A DNA stretch of 64,000 nt. It comes from CAG-791 sp963629395 (GTDB lineage: Bacteria > Bacillota > Clostridia > Lachnospirales > Lachnospiraceae). Each line of letters starts with the position of its first letter. Position 1 is the first letter of the stretch. Of the stretch, positions 50,744 through 60,005 are shown piece after piece. Location of the stretch: the NCBI GenBank assembly GCA_963629395.1, contig CAVGIV010000002.1, forward strand, positions 14,515 to 78,514, given 5' to 3'. Position numbers and translations under genes: made by a program. The notes beneath the pieces were generated by a model. The model did no database searches, was not told where the DNA came from, and saw only the letters and a program-made list of their open reading frames with translations.

Positions 50744-52660
50744 CTATGATTCCTGCACCGTGTAGATCTCCCAGCTCTCTCCGATCACATCCGCACGGAT
50801 CACCTGCACCTGCACGCCCTTGGATGCGTAGAAATCCGCAAGCCACGCCATGTCCGATCCTGTCTCAGCGGCCACAAATACCGAATCCTTCCGAAGGAGA
50901 TTGTCGAGAAGCCCTGTTCCGGAAGAGAACTCGGTCCTTGTGTCCAATCCAAGATTTTGGAGCTTCTCCCTGTCCAGAGGGCTTTTGCATGCCCATCCGC
51001 CCAGAAGCTCCAGGTTCACCGGTACATTGCCGGCACTCCCCACCGGATCTGAGAAGCCGACCGTGGAATACACATCCAGAAGGTACACATTCTCCTCATG
51101 CGCCCCCGCATACTCCTGCAGCTGCTCATAGGCCGTATTATTGGCAGTCCGGTTGTCCTCCTCCATATCGACCACCTTCCACTGACACGATATGCCCCAG
51201 ATCATGACTACTGCCAATGCCGCCGGCACTGCGCCGTGTCCGAGAATCGTTATTCTGCGGCCGGACACCTCCTTGGCGCTCTCATTGTTTGGAGAACCCG
51301 CTCTACGACTGCCGTCTGCCGGACGGGAGAGGTCTTCACGCGCTTCAGCCGCCTCTCTGGGGCGCTTTAGCAAAAGCCACAGCAGAATCACGGATTCGCA
51401 CAGATATACACTGTGCGTCAGCCGCGCCACCGGCCGCTGATTGTAATACAGATAGAGCAAAAGCCCGCTCCGAATACCGAAAACCACCGCCGGCACTGCA
51501 AGTTCAAAAAGTGCTCTCCTTCGTCCCTTTCTGCTCCTTACCGCACAGACCAGTCTCCCAAGCCCTGCCGCAAGTGCCAGCAGATACAGGCTGCAGACGA
51601 TGCCGCGGTAAGGCTTTTCCGGCTGACTCGAGAGGCTTTCTCCATAGGTACGAAGCACTGCCTGTCCGGTAAGACTTCTTCGGTAATTCCATACCGCATT
51701 CCGAAGGCGTTCTCTCGTGCCCGTTTCACTTTCCCGAACGGATGCCGCATAATCTGCCACAGCCTGGAGCGTTTCGGCATCCATGGCATCATCCAGTCCG
51801 TAGTTATAATTCTGCAGAAGAGAAACCTCCTGCCCCGAAACCCCGATGCTCTGATAGAAGTCCTCGTTTCCCGCATAATCCGGGACGTATTCAAAGTCAT
51901 ACAGCTGCGTTCTCGCGTCAAAAAGAGCAAGAAATTCCTTCCATTCCTGGCTTTTGTAGCCCAGTCGGTTTCCCGCCTCACACCCCAAAAGTCCAAGAAA
52001 GACGAGAATTCCCACCACGGCAAGCCACTTTCCAAACCTCCTTGCCGCACTTTTCCCCAAGCCCTGTCCCGCTGTCAGCCGGCACAGAGAAATAAAAAAG
52101 GCAAACGCACAAAACGGCCCCACAAAGAGCATCATCTCTGAGCGCAGAAGATAGCCGAGCCATATGAGCATAATCGGCGGCAGCACCTCCCGCAGCCTCA
52201 TTTCGTTCATCGTCAGGAACCAAAATGCGGCCGCAGCTCCCAGAATCCCCACCGTCACCGAATATTGTAGAAAGACATAATGGTACAAAAGAAGACCGCC
52301 CGCTGCCAGAAGCGATAAGAGGATCAGAACAAGCCTCCTCCCCCATCCCTTCTCCTGCCGGCAGATCCGGAGCCATACGCATACCAGGGCGCCGTACTGA
52401 ATCACCAGCAGGAAAATCGCATACCAGTCCACCTGTGACAGCACCCGGTATAGACTCCCCAAAAGTGCAGTCAGTGGAAACCCGCTTTGAATGTTCCGCA
52501 GGGACGGCGTTCCCGTGTAGCTTCCCGCGAGAATTTCTGCCATCAGTGAATCATCATTCAGATCATAATAAATCGTCCAGATCCGGCTCACTGCATAGGA
52601 CAGCGCTGCCGCTCCCAGGATTCCCGCACTAACGGCCTTGATAGAATTCCTCGATGACAT
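50744..52660 (-). CDS. Large GT-C-like membrane protein
   Basis: The 638-residue protein has about 11-12 membrane spans. The first loop contains YYDLNDDSLMAEILAGSYTG, with a pair of Asp placed like the catalytic acidic residues of GT-C enzymes. A periplasm-facing C-terminal region (about 500-638) follows the last span. It overlaps the WecE-like gene by 32 bases. The family is common and uncharacterised in Clostridia glycan clusters. Transfer of a sugar from a polyprenyl-phosphate donor outside the membrane is inferred from the acidic loop and the neighbouring GtrB-like gene. Confidence 0.7.
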   Translation of the reverse strand: MSSRNSIKAVSAGILGAAALSYAVSRIWTIYYDLNDDSLMAEILAGSYTGTPSLRNIQSGFPLTALLGSLYRVLSQVDWYAIFLLVIQYGALVCVWLRICRQEKGWGRRLVLILLSLLAAGGLLLYHYVFLQYSVTVGILGAAAAFWFLTMNEMRLREVLPPIMLIWLGYLLRSEMMLFVGPFCAFAFFISLCRLTAGQGLGKSAARRFGKWLAVVGILVFLGLLGCEAGNRLGYKSQEWKEFLALFDARTQLYDFEYVPDYAGNEDFYQSIGVSGQEVSLLQNYNYGLDDAMDAETLQAVADYAASVRESETGTRERLRNAVWNYRRSLTGQAVLRTYGESLSSQPEKPYRGIVCSLYLLALAAGLGRLVCAVRSRKGRRRALFELAVPAVVFGIRSGLLLYLYYNQRPVARLTHSVYLCESVILLWLLLKRPREAAEAREDLSRPADGSRRAGSPNNESAKEVSGRRITILGHGAVPAALAVVMIWGISCQWKVVDMEEDNRTANNTAYEQLQEYAGAHEENVYLLDVYSTVGFSDPVGSAGNVPVNLELLGGWACKSPLDREKLQNLGLDTRTEFSSGTGLLDNLLRKDSVFVAAETGSDMAWLADFYASKGVQVQVIRADVIGESWEIYTVQES

Positions 52661-53774
52661 TCACCACCTCATCAACTTCCTCCTCGGAAAGGGAATAGTA
52701 CATCGGAAGACGCAGAAGCCGCTCGCTTTCCTTCGTTGTATATACATCCTTCCCGTGGAAGCGGCCGAACTTCTCTCCAGCCGGGCTTGAATGCAGCGGA
52801 ATGTAATGGAAGACGGCCAGGATTCCTTTTCTTCGCAGCGCGCCGATCAGCTCCTGCCGTTCCGAAATGTCTTTGGTCTTGATGTAGAACATATGCGCAT
52901 TGTGTACGCACCCTTCCGGAATCACCGGAAGCTCAATGCAGCCCCGCTGTGCCAGCGGTGTCAGCAGCCGGTAGTACCGGTCCCATCTGGCCAGTCTCGT
53001 CTCATTGATCGCATCCGCCTGCTCGAGCTGCGCCATCAGGTAGGCAGCGTTCAGCTCGCTGGGAAGGAAGGAGCTTCCATAGTCCACCCAGGTGTACTTG
53101 TCAATCTGCCCGCGGTAGAACTGACTGCGGTTGGTTCCCTTTTCACGCAGGATCTCCGCCTCGTCAATCCGATCCTCATCACGAATCAGGATCGCACCGC
53201 CCTCTCCCATGGAATAGTTCTTGGTTTCATGGAAGGAATAGCAGCCAAAATCACCGATATTACCCAGCGCCTTTCCGTGATAGCTGCTCATGACACCCTG
53301 GGCAGCATCCTCAATCACCAGAAGGCCGTGCCTTTTGGCAATATCCATGATGGTGTCCATCTCACAGGCTACGCCCGCGTAATGGACAGCAACAATCGCT
53401 TTTGTTTTCTCTGTGATGGCATCCTCGATCAGCGTCTCATCCAGGTTCAGAGTATCCGGACGAATATCCACGAATACCGGCACTCCTCCGCGCAGCACAA
53501 AGGCATCTGCCGTGGAGCAGAAGGTGTAGCTGGGCATGATGATTTCATCCCCCGGCTGAATGTGGCTAAGGTGTGCCGCCATCTCCAGCGCGTCAGTGCC
53601 GCTGGTCGTCAGAAGGCATTCCGCAGTCCCTGTTCTCTCCTCAATCCAGGCCTTGCACTGCTTGGTAAACGGTCCATCTCCGCAAATCTTGCGGTTCACC
53701 TCACAGGCTTTTCGTAGATTCTCCATTTCTGTTCCCACGTATGGCGGGATGTTAAACGGGATTCGAATGTCCAT
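52629..53774 (-). CDS. dTDP-4-amino-4,6-dideoxygalactose transaminase (WecE/RffA-like)
   Basis: The 381-residue DegT-family aminotransferase begins IRIPFNIPPYVGTEMENLRK with NRKICGDGPFTKQCKAWIEE, the WecE/RffA pattern. It has TTSGTDALEMAAHL and the PLP lysine in YSFHETKNYSMGEGG. Known members aminate dTDP-4-keto-6-deoxyglucose to dTDP-Fuc4N. No dTDP-glucose synthesis genes (rmlA, rmlB) lie in the window, so those must be elsewhere. GAGGAGG precedes the start. With the GNAT at 50191 it could supply an acetylated 4-amino sugar. Confidence 0.92.
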   Translation of the reverse strand: MDIRIPFNIPPYVGTEMENLRKACEVNRKICGDGPFTKQCKAWIEERTGTAECLLTTSGTDALEMAAHLSHIQPGDEIIMPSYTFCSTADAFVLRGGVPVFVDIRPDTLNLDETLIEDAITEKTKAIVAVHYAGVACEMDTIMDIAKRHGLLVIEDAAQGVMSSYHGKALGNIGDFGCYSFHETKNYSMGEGGAILIRDEDRIDEAEILREKGTNRSQFYRGQIDKYTWVDYGSSFLPSELNAAYLMAQLEQADAINETRLARWDRYYRLLTPLAQRGCIELPVIPEGCVHNAHMFYIKTKDISERQELIGALRRKGILAVFHYIPLHSSPAGEKFGRFHGKDVYTTKESERLLRLPMYYSLSEEEVDEVVNVIEEFYQGR

Positions 53775-53778
53775 TGCA

Positions 53779-55707
53779 TTACCTCCTCACCGGAATTTTC
53801 ACCATGTAATGTTCGCTCTCATAGCAGGTCTGATAGCCGGCCTCTTCCAGATATTGCTCCAGGTACGCCGCCTTTCGCTCCTCCTGCGTTCCGATTCTGT
53901 CATCGCCCGGCAGGTCCAGGCCGGCAGCCTCTGCAGAATCCAGCGCCTCCGCGTCTTCACCTTCCACGCCTGCTTCATCGCCGGCTTCTGCCATCGCATT
54001 CCATTTCACCAGCCGAAGTGAGAGGCCCTTCAGATCCATTTCCGAATACGCGTGATCCGCATCGTGCCGGATAATAACAACCGGAAGCGTCTCCTCATGC
54101 CCTGCCAGCGCCGCGCCCGAAAGCTCCGTCACCTCTTTTTGGAAAAGATCCTCCTGGTAGCTGGCCAGATCCGGCCATGCCGTAGAAATCGCCGGCTCCA
54201 TCCCGAACAGATAGGACAGCCCCGGGATATCTCCATAGGTAAGCAAGGCCCTCTCTGTCAGCGCATTGCTCTCCAGGTAGGCATACATTCCCTCCAGCTC
54301 CCTGGCGTTCTGCGACGTGGTATGCATTCCCTTCGCCGCCGGAACATTCTCCATCACAGAGGATCTTTTCGTCCCGTCCGTACCGTCGCGGAAGGAATAA
54401 TTCATATGAAACAATCCGCCCTGCACCAAAGTGACCGCAATCAGGACCATTGCCATGCTCTGCAGCGGGAAATGCACCTCGCGGCGGCGAAATTCCTGCC
54501 AGATACGACGGAACATCCACAGCGAAAACGGTGCGATTACAAACAGATCCAGCAGAATCGGAAAGGTATAGTTATTCGATCCAAAGGGGAGAAGAAGGAT
54601 CAACAGCAGCGAAAGCACCGACAAAAACCGCTCATCCGTGGTTGCCCGGAATCCGCCGCACAGCCCCACCACATCCAAGAATACCGTGAGAATCAGGAAC
54701 ATCATAACCAGATTGAACATGCACCAGTAATCCTGATAATTGGTGGTAAAGGCACCTCTTCCCCAGTACAGGCGGAATAACGCTGCCACACCGGCAAGAT
54801 ATATCAGATGCTTCCAGAAACGGTGCCGGCGCAAAACCGGCATGGCATAAAAGAACATACCGGCAATGACGCAGGCTGCCATGATCAGCATCCACCAGAT
54901 CGCCGTCTCATACGCATCCAGCGTCGTCCGCAGCATCTCACCGAAGGTATAATCACCGCCGATGCCAAAGAGCTCTGTGATGGCCTCCGGCCAGGCCCAA
55001 AGGCCTCCCTCTGCCGCCGTCCAGACAAGCCCAGCTGCCGCACCGGCCGCATAGCCAAGGATGCAGCTGGCCGTATCCCTGGCCGCCTTTTGCAGGGAGC
55101 GCCTTGACCACAGCTCCTCCAGCCACACCGCCAGAATCAGCACGACCTGCAGGAGATTCGAAAAACGAACAAATACGTTCAGTCCCAGAAAAATACCGGC
55201 AGCTACGTACCAGCCTCGGATTCTCGGAATCCCGCTTTCTGCACGGAACAAGCAAATGCAGGCCAGCGTCAGAAACACATAGCTCAGCGTATTGTAGAGA
55301 ATAACCGCCGGGCACCAGAACACAGAAATGGCCAGCAGCTCCCCCAGGAACACCATCCATCCCGGCATCAGCCGCTGCAGGTTGTAATAGGCCGCCAGCG
55401 CCGTCAACGACAGGAGCAGCGCGCACTTCACATTCATGGCCCAAAGGCCGCTGCCGCCCGGAAGGAGCATCAGAAGGCTTCCCGCCTTATTGGCAAGAAA
55501 CGTGGCATAATACCACATTCCCTCCGAAAGCCACTCATAATTGGCAAGGCTGTATCCCGCGTCGCTGACATCCACTCCCTGCCAGGTTCCCCATAAAGGC
55601 CACAGGAAAAGGAAAACCGGAAAAACATACCGTTCCAACGGGGCTTGGAGCCTGGCAACACTGCACAGAATTTTCTGTAGTTTGCTGCTGTGATTTTCTT
55701 CTGTCAT
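53779..55707 (-). CDS. Large GT-C-like membrane protein, first gene of the glycan operon
   Basis: The 642-residue protein has about 12 membrane spans after a short cytoplasmic start (MTEENHSSKLQKILCS). The first extracytoplasmic loop holds GVDVSDAGYSLANYEWLS with acidic residues typical of GT-C catalytic loops. A C-terminal extracytoplasmic part from about 470 is rich in acidic residues (AEAGDEAGVEGEDAEALDSA). It lies four bases before the WecE-like gene. The sequence family is widespread and unnamed. A role as a polyprenyl-phosphate-dependent glycosyltransferase is inferred. Confidence 0.7.
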   Translation of the reverse strand: MTEENHSSKLQKILCSVARLQAPLERYVFPVFLFLWPLWGTWQGVDVSDAGYSLANYEWLSEGMWYYATFLANKAGSLLMLLPGGSGLWAMNVKCALLLSLTALAAYYNLQRLMPGWMVFLGELLAISVFWCPAVILYNTLSYVFLTLACICLFRAESGIPRIRGWYVAAGIFLGLNVFVRFSNLLQVVLILAVWLEELWSRRSLQKAARDTASCILGYAAGAAAGLVWTAAEGGLWAWPEAITELFGIGGDYTFGEMLRTTLDAYETAIWWMLIMAACVIAGMFFYAMPVLRRHRFWKHLIYLAGVAALFRLYWGRGAFTTNYQDYWCMFNLVMMFLILTVFLDVVGLCGGFRATTDERFLSVLSLLLILLLPFGSNNYTFPILLDLFVIAPFSLWMFRRIWQEFRRREVHFPLQSMAMVLIAVTLVQGGLFHMNYSFRDGTDGTKRSSVMENVPAAKGMHTTSQNARELEGMYAYLESNALTERALLTYGDIPGLSYLFGMEPAISTAWPDLASYQEDLFQKEVTELSGAALAGHEETLPVVIIRHDADHAYSEMDLKGLSLRLVKWNAMAEAGDEAGVEGEDAEALDSAEAAGLDLPGDDRIGTQEERKAAYLEQYLEEAGYQTCYESEHYMVKIPVRR

Positions 55708-55869
55708 ATAGATCCTTCTACTCTTCGCTGCAATAGCAATCCCAAGCCCTCTGCCAAATTCTCACCAGGCGGCATTCTTTTCACGGCTCCGAATCGTTTC
55801 CATTCTATAACAAATCCCGCTCTTTGGCGAATACGCCGCAAATTGCCCGGATTTGGCGGCCATTTTTCG

Positions 55870-55898
55870 TTGTACGTTAAAATCATATTTGCTACACT
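55870..55898 (+). promoter_or_regulatory. Promoter of the GGDEF gene
   Basis: TTGTAC (55870-55875), a 17-base spacer, then TACACT (55893-55898). The leader would be about 145 bases, with GGAGGTATTT just before the start codon. The C8 tract falls a few bases after the predicted start point. Confidence 0.5.
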
Positions 55899-55911
55899 AT
55901 CCTAAACTTCA

Positions 55912-55919
55912 CCCCCCCC
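55912..55919. other. C8 homopolymer tract
   Basis: Eight consecutive C residues lie just inside the predicted GGDEF leader and upstream of the divergent glycan operon. Such tracts can slip in replication. No coding frame crosses it. Confidence 0.7.
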
Positions 55920-56051
55920 AAGCTGATAGTGCGATATTGCTTCGCCACATTGAGGTTCTCCGATAGAAATCCAGGGAAGGCTGACGGGAAGAGGTCTTTT
56001 TTAAGCGGATGATTCTAAGCAGCACACTCCGGAAGGTATTCGGAGGTATTT

Positions 56052-57947
56052 ATGAAGAATTTCATACTTTTCATAAAGAAGAGCATTCATACATTGACCA
56101 GAAAGACGAGAAGCCGCATTGTCGGTTTTTCTCTTCTTTTGATCGCACTTGTTTTCTCCTCTATCGTTCTCTATTACCGAAAAATTGATCAGCAGATCAC
56201 GCGTGATACCACCAAGACCTTATGCTCCACCTACAGTCAGGTGAGTCAGACCTTTACTATGTTCGCCAGCCGTAACTGGAACTGTCTTTCCGACTGGGAA
56301 CGATACCTTCGCCATTTTGCCGATGACGAAGCTCTTTCAGGCAGCTGGGGCGAATTCTTTCAGGAGAAGGAGACATGGGGGTATACCGATTTCTTTTTGT
56401 TCAATGAGGACAACGAATTCATCACCCTGGCAGGACGTTCCGGCAATGCAGCCACCGCAGCAAAGGCATTTCGCAAGCTGTATTCGCAGGAGGAGCCGGT
56501 GATTGCAAGCTATACCTCCTCCGACGGCGTACGGCGCGTGCTGTTCGCCGTACCCATTCAGCCGTTTCTCGTCGACGGAACAACCTATACCGGCCTGGCC
56601 GTGAGCTACGATAACGACAACCTTGAGGATATGCTGTGCGCGTCGGTATTTAATGATAAAAGCGACTGCTACATTGTGAATACAGATGGTGACATCGTAT
56701 TATCGGTTACCCAGAAGACGGAAATCACGGATCATATGGATAACCTCCCCGACTATCTGGACAGTTATGCTGATTATGACGGCAGTGCCCGGCTGCGCCA
56801 GGCCCTGGTCAATCAGGAAGAAGGCGGTTTTCTGATTACATACAACAATACTGCCTATTATCTGGTCTATCTTCCGGTCGGTCTGCAGGACTGGTCCATC
56901 GTCGGCCTTGTGCAGGCGAGTGCCGTGGAAGGCTCTCTTCGCTACATTCAGCTGTGGACCGCCGTCATCATGTTCTTTGCCATGACCTGCGTCGTTATTC
57001 TGGTTGCCTCCTTAGTAAACCGCCGGGGCAAGCTCCTGCTTCAAAAAGAGCATCAGGCGCTTGAGGGACTCTCCAGCGAAAAGGAACTGACCGACCTGCT
57101 TCTGGCCGGAATTACCCGTGCCGTAGACCGCTATGCTTACTGCGATCTTGTAAAGGGCACCTATGAATATCAGGAATATAAAGGAAGTCCTCTGTATCCC
57201 GTCTCCGGACGATACGAGGATCTCATAAACGGAATCTCTGACCGGTATTCGGTCCTGACTGCGGACGACAATGCCAAAATCACTAATATGCTATCCAGAG
57301 AGCACATCCAGTCTGTGATCAAAACCTCGAAGGATTCGCTGCGGTTTGAATACAGCTCCAGAGACGGACACATGTTCCTTGTCATGAATGTTGTGCCGCT
57401 ATCCTTTGAGGATGGAAAGGTTGCCAAAATCGTGCTCTTTGCACAGGATATCGGCGTGCAGCATGAGCTCGAGAGTATTGCCAACACCGACGCTCTCACA
57501 AAGCTCTTCAACAAGCGCTACTACGAGACACTGCTGCAGTATCTTCGCGACACCCAAAAGGGATTTACGCTGTTCTACATGGATCTGGATCGTTTTAAGC
57601 CCGTCAATGACACCTATGGGCACGACGTCGGGGATGAGGTTTTAAAGGAGACTTCGCAGCGGCTCTTAGCATGCATCCGCAGCACCGATTATGCCTTCCG
57701 CATCGGCGGCGATGAGTTCGCTATTATAGTCAGAGATGCTATGTCCGAATCACTCTGCCATCAGAAGATTGATAAGATCAAGGGGCTTATCTGCCAGCCC
57801 ATGTACATTGACGGGCTTACGATCCAGGTCGGCATCAGCTGCGGCTATGGCGTCTGTCCGACCGACAGCTCCAATCCGGAGGAAATCTGCTCCATTGCCG
57901 ATCACCGGATGTACGAAGACAAGGAAGTATCCCATGCCCAGCGGTAG
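56052..57947 (+). CDS. Membrane diguanylate cyclase with extracytoplasmic Cache-like sensor
   Basis: The 631-residue protein has a first membrane span at about 23-42, an extracytoplasmic sensor (45-295, Cache-like, with AVPIQPFLVDGTTYTGLAVS), a second span at 301-322, a cytoplasmic linker/PAS-like region (345-470) and a GGDEF domain (475-625). The active-site motif is GGDEF at 552-556. RSTD at 543-546, five residues upstream, is the product-inhibition I-site, and YMDLDRFKPVNDTYGH matches the family. It should make cyclic di-GMP in response to an outside signal. It is the only plus-strand gene in the window and faces away from the glycan operon. The 5' arm of a terminator covers its last codons. 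Confidence 0.94.
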   Translation: MKNFILFIKKSIHTLTRKTRSRIVGFSLLLIALVFSSIVLYYRKIDQQITRDTTKTLCSTYSQVSQTFTMFASRNWNCLSDWERYLRHFADDEALSGSWGEFFQEKETWGYTDFFLFNEDNEFITLAGRSGNAATAAKAFRKLYSQEEPVIASYTSSDGVRRVLFAVPIQPFLVDGTTYTGLAVSYDNDNLEDMLCASVFNDKSDCYIVNTDGDIVLSVTQKTEITDHMDNLPDYLDSYADYDGSARLRQALVNQEEGGFLITYNNTAYYLVYLPVGLQDWSIVGLVQASAVEGSLRYIQLWTAVIMFFAMTCVVILVASLVNRRGKLLLQKEHQALEGLSSEKELTDLLLAGITRAVDRYAYCDLVKGTYEYQEYKGSPLYPVSGRYEDLINGISDRYSVLTADDNAKITNMLSREHIQSVIKTSKDSLRFEYSSRDGHMFLVMNVVPLSFEDGKVAKIVLFAQDIGVQHELESIANTDALTKLFNKRYYETLLQYLRDTQKGFTLFYMDLDRFKPVNDTYGHDVGDEVLKETSQRLLACIRSTDYAFRIGGDEFAIIVRDAMSESLCHQKIDKIKGLICQPMYIDGLTIQVGISCGYGVCPTDSSNPEEICSIADHRMYEDKEVSHAQR

Positions 57948-57964
57948 AAGCACTGGGCATGGGA
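57930..57964. terminator. Terminator of the GGDEF gene, overlapping its stop
   Basis: TCCCATGCCCAG (57930-57941) and CTGGGCATGGGA (57953-57964) form a perfect 12-base-pair stem around an 11-base loop. The TAG stop is in the loop. A U-rich stretch (TATTTTCTTT) follows some 14 bases later on the plus strand. It may also serve the convergent esterase gene. Confidence 0.65.
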
Positions 57965-57976
57965 GGCCTGAAGGGT

Positions 57977-58897
57977 CTATTTTCTTTCCAAAATTTCTTT
58001 CATAAAGTCATCCGCCACGTCCAGCGCCTCATCCATCCAAAACTCTGCTCCGCCGTGATCAGCCCCCATGATCAGGTAAAGCTTTGCCTCTTTCCCGCAT
58101 TCCTTCAGTTTCCGGTAAAGGCTCACGCTCTGTCTCACATTGACTGTACGGTCCTTGGTCCCATGGAAAATAAGAACCGGCGGCAGCTTGCTTCCCGGTG
58201 TGATCTGACACTCAGCCGTGGCCTTTTCGCAAAGCTCCGGGTGCTCCCTGAGATTCATTCCTCCCATCAACCGTCCCTCGGGGCTATCCGGCAGATGATG
58301 CTCTATCGTAGAAGGAAAACTGTCCTCCCACATCAGATTGACAGCGCCATAGTAATCCAGAATTCCTCTAACCTTTGCTGAAACTCCCGGGTAAAGTGAC
58401 GCGTCCTGCTCATCTTCTTCCTGAAAGATTCCTCCAAACATTGCAGTATGACCGCCGGAAGAGCTTCCTCCCAGAAAAATCTTCTCCGTATCCACCTGAT
58501 ATTCTTCCCCATGAACCTTCATAAAGCGGACTGCATTTCTTGCATCCTGAATCTGTGCCGGAAAAGGAGCAATGCCAGAATGACGGTACTCCGTCACAGC
58601 TACTACATATCCGCGCGCTGCCAGCTTCGATACCAGAGGAAGTCCCTTGTAGACATCCTGCTCCATCCAGGCAGAGCCCTGCACATAAACCAGACATGGA
58701 TATTTTCTTCCGGTCTCATTTCTTGCCGAGGGGAGCAAAATCTGCAGATGTAAATCCACTCCATCCACATTTGCATACACCACATCCCGGTGCAAATAAA
58801 CAGCTCTTTCATCTCCTGTCGTTTTTAGAAAAACAGCTCCTTCTGTCTCCTCCGTATAATCCGGAAATTCCTCATAGGTCCAGTTCTTTACTTCCAT
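57977..58897 (-). CDS. Alpha/beta-hydrolase esterase
   Basis: The 306-residue protein has the nucleophile elbow GGSSSGG with Ser146, an acidic residue in HGTKDRTV (Asp249) and a His in GADHGG (His281). VYVQGSAWMEQ serves as the oxyanion region, with Gln where HGG-type esterases have His-Gly. It resembles the BD-FAE/carboxylesterase group that removes acetyl or feruloyl groups from sugars. There is no signal peptide, so it is cytoplasmic. The start at 58897 follows TTGGAG. It is convergent with the GGDEF gene, and its substrate is unknown. Confidence 0.88.
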   Translation of the reverse strand: MEVKNWTYEEFPDYTEETEGAVFLKTTGDERAVYLHRDVVYANVDGVDLHLQILLPSARNETGRKYPCLVYVQGSAWMEQDVYKGLPLVSKLAARGYVVAVTEYRHSGIAPFPAQIQDARNAVRFMKVHGEEYQVDTEKIFLGGSSSGGHTAMFGGIFQEEDEQDASLYPGVSAKVRGILDYYGAVNLMWEDSFPSTIEHHLPDSPEGRLMGGMNLREHPELCEKATAECQITPGSKLPPVLIFHGTKDRTVNVRQSVSLYRKLKECGKEAKLYLIMGADHGGAEFWMDEALDVADDFMKEILERK

Positions 58898-58960
58898 AAT
58901 GTCTCCAACTTTCAAAAACAATCCGCACCTTATATCTTATAAAGCGGTTAACATATATGC

Positions 58961-59953
58961 TCATGCCCCGATCAGGCTCTGGTCAAAGGCAAACAGCGCT
59001 TCGTTGATCTCATTCACATCATAATTGCCGCGTTCCACAAAGTACTCCACGATGATGTCAAATTTATTCGAATGAGACATCGCAAAGCCAGCCTTCCGGA
59101 GCATGTCCTCCATCTCCGGAAACGGCAGCTCCAATGCCAGCGCAAAGGCCAGTGCCGTCGGCTTAGACGGCTTGTATAGCCTGTCTGAGCGTATTTTGGA
59201 GAACAGTTTACGGTCGATGTTGGCCTTTTTATAGCATTCCGCATCGCTCATACCCTTCTCATCAATTTTGCGCAGCAGCATTTCCGAAAAGCTCTCATCA
59301 ATCTGCCCCAGTGCCTCTTCCAGTGTGCCCCCGCAGGTCGTCGGTGACAGGTCCACGCTGCTGTCCAACCAGCTGCTCAACCCGTGCCGCCTTGCGCGGC
59401 GCTCTTTATCACTGTCTGTATGCTCGTCCACGTACCGGTCGTCGATGTATTCCTCGATATCTGCGAACAGCTTGCCGCTGATCTGGTACGCCTTTTTATC
59501 AAAAACAACGATGCTGACGTCCATCTCATGTTTCAACAGGAAGGCACTGATGGTATCCACTGCCACCTTCAGTGCCTGATCCTTGGGATATCCATAGATT
59601 CCGGACGAAATCAGCGGAAATGCGATCGACTCGCAGCCATATTCCTCCGCCAGCTGCAGCGATGTCTCATAGCAGGATTTCAGCAGTTCCGGCTCATGAT
59701 GTCTGCCATCGATCCATCGCGGCCCCACTGCGTGAATGATGTAGCTGCACGGCAGACGATATCCTTTTGTAATCTTCGCACTCCCGGTCTCGCAGCCGTG
59801 GAGCGTCATGCACTCCTGCAGCAGCTCTTCTCCTGCCGCATCATGGATTGCACCATCCACGCCGCCACCTCCTAACAGAGATGAATTTGCCGCGTTCACA
59901 ATCGCATCCACATGCATCTGTGTAATATCATTTCGGACAATCTTTAAAGGCAT
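58961..59953 (-). CDS. Macro-domain protein with C-terminal helix-turn-helix-like region
   Basis: The 330-residue protein opens with a macro domain (1-170) carrying NAANSSLLGGGGVDGAIHDA at 21-40, and HAVGPRW and SSGIYGYPKDQA, the ADP-ribose-binding loops of the O-acetyl-ADP-ribose/ADP-ribosyl hydrolase type. The rest (about 215-330) holds LLRKIDEKGMSDAECYKKAN, IDRKLFSKIRSDRLYKPSKP and TALAFALALELPF, resembling a Cro-like helix-turn-helix domain seen attached to several Firmicutes proteins. It could remove ADP-ribose from a target or sense ADP-ribose and bind DNA. It follows the VWA gene by 52 bases. Confidence 0.85.
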   Translation of the reverse strand: MPLKIVRNDITQMHVDAIVNAANSSLLGGGGVDGAIHDAAGEELLQECMTLHGCETGSAKITKGYRLPCSYIIHAVGPRWIDGRHHEPELLKSCYETSLQLAEEYGCESIAFPLISSGIYGYPKDQALKVAVDTISAFLLKHEMDVSIVVFDKKAYQISGKLFADIEEYIDDRYVDEHTDSDKERRARRHGLSSWLDSSVDLSPTTCGGTLEEALGQIDESFSEMLLRKIDEKGMSDAECYKKANIDRKLFSKIRSDRLYKPSKPTALAFALALELPFPEMEDMLRKAGFAMSHSNKFDIIVEYFVERGNYDVNEINEALFAFDQSLIGA

Positions 59954-60005
59954 CGGTCACGCTCTCCTGCTTGTTGGTTTATTGTAGCTGCCTGGCTACC
60001 TTCCT

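Larger units (their letters stand above)
55708..56051. other. 344-base intergenic region between divergent glycan operon and GGDEF gene
   Basis: The region must hold start signals in both directions. Toward the GGDEF gene, a promoter is seen at 55870-55898. Toward the glycan operon no clear pair of boxes stands out; AAGGAT-type purines precede that operon's first gene. A C8 tract lies at 55912-55919. No gene, known riboswitch or clear inverted repeat was found. In particular, no c-di-GMP aptamer pattern was recognised in the GGDEF leader. Confidence 0.6.

Noticed and set aside
55905..56051. Cyclic di-GMP riboswitch in the GGDEF leader
   Set aside because: The conserved GEMM-type aptamer words are absent.
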